Shown: in pieces, positions 60,258 through 64,000 of the stretch | Layout of the letters: the number at the start of each line of letters is the position of its first letter | How positions within the stretch are numbered: the first letter of the stretch is position 1 | NCBI GenBank assembly: GCA_013423385.1 | Contig: BLZA01000019.1 | Coordinates: 310,001-374,000 of the forward strand | DNA length: 64,000 bases | Source of the DNA: Naganishia liquefaciens | Taxonomy: Eukaryota; Basidiomycota; Tremellomycetes; Filobasidiales; Filobasidiaceae | Direction of reading: 5' to 3' | The notes under the pieces: model-generated | What the model was told of the DNA's origin: nothing | The model's input: the letters and a program-made list of their open reading frames with translations, nothing else | Databases searched by the model: none | Position numbers and translations under genes: made by a program

Positions 60258-61487
60258 TTACACTACATGATTCGCATCTTGTGACGGATTGAGTGACGGC
60301 TTTGCGGAAACCCGCGTCTTCAGCCCATGACTCTGCCGCAGGTCCTCCAGACGGCGGGCTGCGAGCTCGAACCTTTCCCTCTCTATGACCTTCTGCCTCT
60401 CCGACGGATCCGCCATCGTTCGCAATTTGAGAATCTTATCTACCCGTTCATTCGTTCCTTGGTGCTTCTGAAGCCATTCTAGTTCTTCTCGCTGCTTTCG
60501 ACGGGTATTCAGTTTGATCTCTTGATACATCTGCCGGCGGGCAGCTCTTCGTTTGTCGATGGCAGCCTTGTTCATCTGTTCCAGCTTGAATGCGGCTTCC
60601 TCTCTTTGGACAGCTGCCTTCCAGCTCGCGATGACTTTGGGATGAGAGATGATGCTCTGATATTCTGCGCGTTTCTCTGGAGGGTAAACCGGTTCCGGAT
60701 CGAGGTCGACGGATTCGAGTTCGACGTTAGGTTTGACGATGTCGAGCGATGTCGACGAGGATGCAACTAAGCTTTGGTTTCGTGCCGACTCTTCGATTTC
60801 GGTCCATTCCACACCGGGAGCATCCAACTCGTACACATATTCTCTTTTCGTCGTCGACGGCTCGACGCGATCCACCTCGAGGGAATATACCTTGCTCTCC
60901 CACACCTTGATATCGTGTTTCGTTAACCGGAACCCCGTACCCATCCCCAATTCCTCTGCGCGTTGCCTTTGTCGACGACGGGTCAGTTTGAGGGCATGGC
61001 TAATGGCGGCAGCCTTGTCGGCTGGACTTTTCACTGGAGCTTCGACTGCACGCTTTTGAATCAATCCGCGGGACTCCAGAGATTCAAGGATCGAAGACTT
61101 GAAAAACCTAGAAAAGATGATAACGATTAGAGAAGATAGTGGTGACCATCCGCGCTTGACCCACTTCATACTCTGGAATGGGTGATCAGGGTGCGGCGCT
61201 GTCGGCATTGGGATCCATGGTGTCTTCCCACCCCTAACGTTGGCAGCCTTTCTCATGCGTACAGATCCGTCGGGCAGCAAAACATGATCCGGTTGTCCTG
61301 GTAGCGGATTGTGCACCGTCTTCGATGGAAACTCCTTCAAGCCAAGCTCGTAGAGCTGTTGAGCCTTGAGAGGACCGCGCCGCACGAGGAGGGATTTAAC
61401 AATGTTGGTCGCTGGCGGAATACCGGGATAGCCTTCGGCGAGACAAGCCTTTGTAATTGCCTCGAGAATGGGCGATGTGGGGAACAT
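60258..61487 (-). CDS. Unrecognised charged, coiled-coil protein
   Basis: I do not recognise this gene. The start is MFPTSPILEAITKACLAEGY. The first about 120 residues look like a winged-helix-type module (NIVKSLLVRRGPLKAQQLYE, then FFKSSILESLESRGLIQKRA). This part is interrupted by a 66-base in-frame intron whose ends are GTGGGT and TTTTCTAG, so reading through it would add false residues. DHVLLPDGSVRMRKAANVRG sits before the intron. The C-terminal half is highly charged and helical (AAVQREEAAFKLEQMN, RRAARRQMYQEI, REELEWLQKHQ). The chain is about 385 residues. The many Arg/Lys residues and small modules would suit a mitochondrial ribosome-associated protein, but this is a guess. Confidence 0.75.
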   Translation of the reverse strand: MFPTSPILEAITKACLAEGYPGIPPATNIVKSLLVRRGPLKAQQLYELGLKEFPSKTVHNPLPGQPDHVLLPDGSVRMRKAANVRGGKTPWIPMPTAPHPDHPFQSMKWVKRGWSPLSSLIVIIFSRFFKSSILESLESRGLIQKRAVEAPVKSPADKAAAISHALKLTRRRQRQRAEELGMGTGFRLTKHDIKVWESKVYSLEVDRVEPSTTKREYVYELDAPGVEWTEIEESARNQSLVASSSTSLDIVKPNVELESVDLDPEPVYPPEKRAEYQSIISHPKVIASWKAAVQREEAAFKLEQMNKAAIDKRRAARRQMYQEIKLNTRRKQREELEWLQKHQGTNERVDKILKLRTMADPSERQKVIERERFELAARRLEDLRQSHGLKTRVSAKPSLNPSQDANHVV

Positions 61488-61900
61488 GGTCGAACGGGGG
61501 GACGGTCAAAGCTGTTGGCAGATGGTCAGCGATACCGTGAGAAGGGGGGCAGACACAGCGGGTATATAGCTTTGTACTGCGTCGAAGTCGAGAATCTGGC
61601 GACGGCAAAGGTTTCAGGGCTGCTTAGGTAATTTGTTTCCGCGATCATGATGACTTCGAGACATGACCTTGCGCCCAGTTGTCGTCGTATTCCTGTCGCG
61701 CACCTTCCATGCGTATGGACCATGGAACAAGGAAAGGGTGATGAGATGCACGTTCAATAACACGATACTCCGACTACAAGGCTGCCCACAACTCTAGAGA
61801 GTCCAAACAATGGGTTTCACAACGGATCTACATATCTCACAAGCTCTAACATTCCGATCGGGACAGATGATTTGGCTACAGGCGATAACGAATACATGCT
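61488..61900. other. Intergenic region upstream of the unrecognised gene
   Basis: Holds the promoter of the unrecognised gene, including a TATATA on the minus strand near 61563, 75 bases before its ATG, and the 3' end of glycogen phosphorylase. No other signal is seen. Confidence 0.45.
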
Positions 61901-64000
61901 TTACGCCGTCTTGGCAGGAACGGGTTCGGGCTCAATGTTCCAGACTGCAAAGAAATGGTCAGAAGCGGATCACTCCATTATAGTCCGAAACACTCACTCT
62001 CTTCTGCATACTGGGCCACGGCTCGATCGGACGAGAACTTGCCCATTCTGGCAGTAGTGAGCATCGATTTGACGACCCATTCAGAGTGGTTCTTCATGAA
62101 CATTTCGTCGCAGAGTCGCTCCGCTTCGAGATAAGAGTCAAAGTCGTTCGATACCAACCAGTAATCGCCATGCTCGGTAATGGTATCGAGGAATGGGTTG
62201 TAATCCCCATTACCGAACATGCCAGATCGGACGGCTTGAATCGCATCGGCACACGCTTGCGATCGCTGGGCGACAGGTGTAGGGTTGTACTGGTTCTGGT
62301 ACCGGACTTCATCGACGTCGTGTGCCAAATGACCAAATAGGAAACACTGCTCCTCGCCGACTTCCTCAGCAATTTCCACTACGGATAGCAAGGTTCAGTC
62401 AGGAAGAGCTCAGGCTGGAAGCCCAAATTACTAACCGTTGGCTCCATCAACCGTTCCCAAAAGCAAGGCGCCAGAGATAGCGAGCTTCATATTACCGGTA
62501 CCACTCGCTTCCGTTCTACAATACGGGCGAATTGTCAGTCGCTATTCGCATACCGTCACAAGCCAGAGCCTACCCTGCAGTAGAGATCTGCACAGACACG
62601 TCACCGGCGGGCTAATCGGTATTCTGATGAGCGAGGATTGCAAGCTAGTCGATAACAAACAACAGCTCACCATCAGTAGTTCAGCAATCGAGACACTGTA
62701 GTCGGGAATGAAAACGACTATGTGGTCATTTGCGAATCAGCTGGGTCACCTTCTTTGATGCGGCACGACTTCTCACTCTTGAAAAGATCTCCAACTTCAG
62801 GGTCGTGGTTCTGTGCAAGGCAACGGGCGAAGATCAGATCGGGTTTCTTCATACGGAGACCATACTTACCACAACTCGAGCAACGTTGTTGATCAGTTGA
62901 ATCATGGTCTTGGCCTGTCACAGCCGATTTATCAGTGAAGAGGCTGACCCTGGTATAAAGAACTTACGATATAGTAACCAGGAGCACTCTTGCCAGCAAA
63001 GAACGCAACATGCGGGCAGATGTTCCGTCGCTCAGCCTTTGACGCCTTCTTGATCTTGAGATAACGGTGAATGCATCCTAGAATGTTCAAAGATTGTCGC
63101 TTGTATCTGCCGGAAATAACAGTAAGTTCTAGAATTCCTGATACCTGGTAGACCTACTCGTGGATACGCTTGGCTTGAACGGTAAACATCGCAGTTGGAT
63201 CCAAGATGATGCCAAGCTCATTTTCCACGATCTCCGCCAAACGCAATTTGTTGCTCTCCTTTACCGCCTGGAAGCTCTTGCGGACTTGTGGGTTTTGCGC
63301 AAACGGTTCGAACTTTTTGAGCAAGCTGAGGTCCTTGAGCCAATCCTCAGTGCCGATACATTGAGTGATCAAGTTGGAGAGTTCAGGATTGGCTTGATGG
63401 ACGAATCGCCGCGGGGTGATACCTTTCAAACGATGTCAGCAGACCCGTTTCACGGAGCCGACATTACCTACCGTTGGTCACGTTTATGAACTTGTCCTGC
63501 CCGTAGAACTCGACCTGATCCTTGAACAAGACGCTCTTGACGAGACCGGAATGCAATTCAGCTACTCCATTGACCTTGTGGGACATGCAAGCCAACAAGG
63601 CCATCCGAACGCGCTTGGGTTCAGACTCCTCGATCAAGGACATTCGCCTGATTCGATCCCGGTCACCCGGGAATCGCTTAGACACCTCTTGCAGGTGGCG
63701 CGCATTGATTTCGTAAATGCTGGAACGGCAAAATCAGTGCAAAGCCCCACGAAGTCCTAATTTCTGCTTACATCGACAAGTGCCTAGGCAGCAAGCTCTG
63801 GAACAACGGAACAGGCCAAGTTTCCAAGGCTTCGGGTAGAACAGTATGGTTGGTGTACGAAAAGACCTTGCAAACGATCTCCCATGCCTGAGCAAAGTCC
63901 ATGTTCTCCTCATCCACGAGGATTCGTTGGAGCTCGGGCATGGCAACAGTTGGATGGGTATCATTCAGTTGAATGGCAACATATTCAGGCAAGGAGGTGT
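61901..64000 (-). CDS. GPH1: Glycogen phosphorylase, C-terminal part (runs off the window)
   Basis: Releases glucose 1-phosphate from glycogen using pyridoxal phosphate. Only the 3' part of the gene lies in the window. From the right edge: [102 protein letters not shown] and [14 protein letters not shown]. Downstream lies the PLP site [20 protein letters not shown] with its Schiff-base Lys, then [19 protein letters not shown]. The final short exon gives [13 protein letters not shown] and the stop at 61901. At least six introns. All the active-site blocks expected in this half are present and the frame is unbroken. The N-terminal third with the regulatory phosphorylation site lies outside. Confidence 0.95.

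Overview
The window is nuclear DNA from an intron-rich basidiomycete fungus. Almost every gene is split by many short introns (about 45-70 bases, GT-AG, often with a CTAAC/CTGAC-like branch site). Exons can be as small as 9 bases, genes sit a few hundred bases apart on both strands, and base composition is near 50% GC. The gene set fits a Tremellomycetes-like yeast (Cryptococcus/Kwoniella relatives): betaine-lipid synthase BTA1, an Eos1-type ER protein, transportin, calnexin, orthodox aquaporins and ferric reductase. The taxonomic placement is an inference from architecture and content, not from a search.

Layout. 0-11 kb: a Zip3/RNF212-like RING protein (-), GPD1 glycerol-3-phosphate dehydrogenase (+), a ZUFSP/Mug105-type C78 deubiquitinase (-), a dienelactone hydrolase (+) and BTA1 (-). 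11-20 kb: a five-unit polyubiquitin gene (-), transportin/Kap104 (-), then a head-to-head pair of nuclear mitochondrial genes, NDUFB9-like complex I LYR subunit (-) and bL35m (+). 20-36 kb: a large PX-AGC protein kinase (-), an SMP-30/gluconolactonase-like enzyme (-) divergent from an MFS sugar transporter (+), a secreted beta-trefoil lectin (+) and an NAD(P)-binding Rossmann protein (+). 36-50 kb: Ark1/Prk1-type actin-patch kinase (-), RNase P/MRP subunit Rpp1 (-), a Spd1/Dif1-like ribonucleotide reductase regulator (+), Eos1 (+), calnexin (-) and a TANGO2/NRDE protein (-). 50-64 kb: two tandem aquaporins (+), a ferric reductase (+), an unrecognised charged protein (-) and the 3' part of glycogen phosphorylase (-), which runs off the right edge.

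Shared themes are modest. Eos1, calnexin and TANGO2 are neighbours tied to the ER/secretory pathway. GPD1 and the aquaporins bear on glycerol and water balance. The lactonase and sugar transporter share a 1.8 kb divergent intergenic region. I see no transposon, CRISPR array, rRNA or tRNA, and no clear new multi-gene system. The most unusual items are single proteins with unexpected architecture: a PX-AGC kinase whose PX domain and activation segment both carry insertions, a ferric reductase with two long low-complexity insertions, and tandem aquaporins with altered NPA boxes. The polyubiquitin gene has introns in its leader, at codon 6 and in its last unit. Exon boundaries were read by eye. 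For GPD1, DLH, bL35m, polyubiquitin and the Spd1-like gene the exon lengths sum to a multiple of three; for the others the outer limits are better supported than every internal junction.
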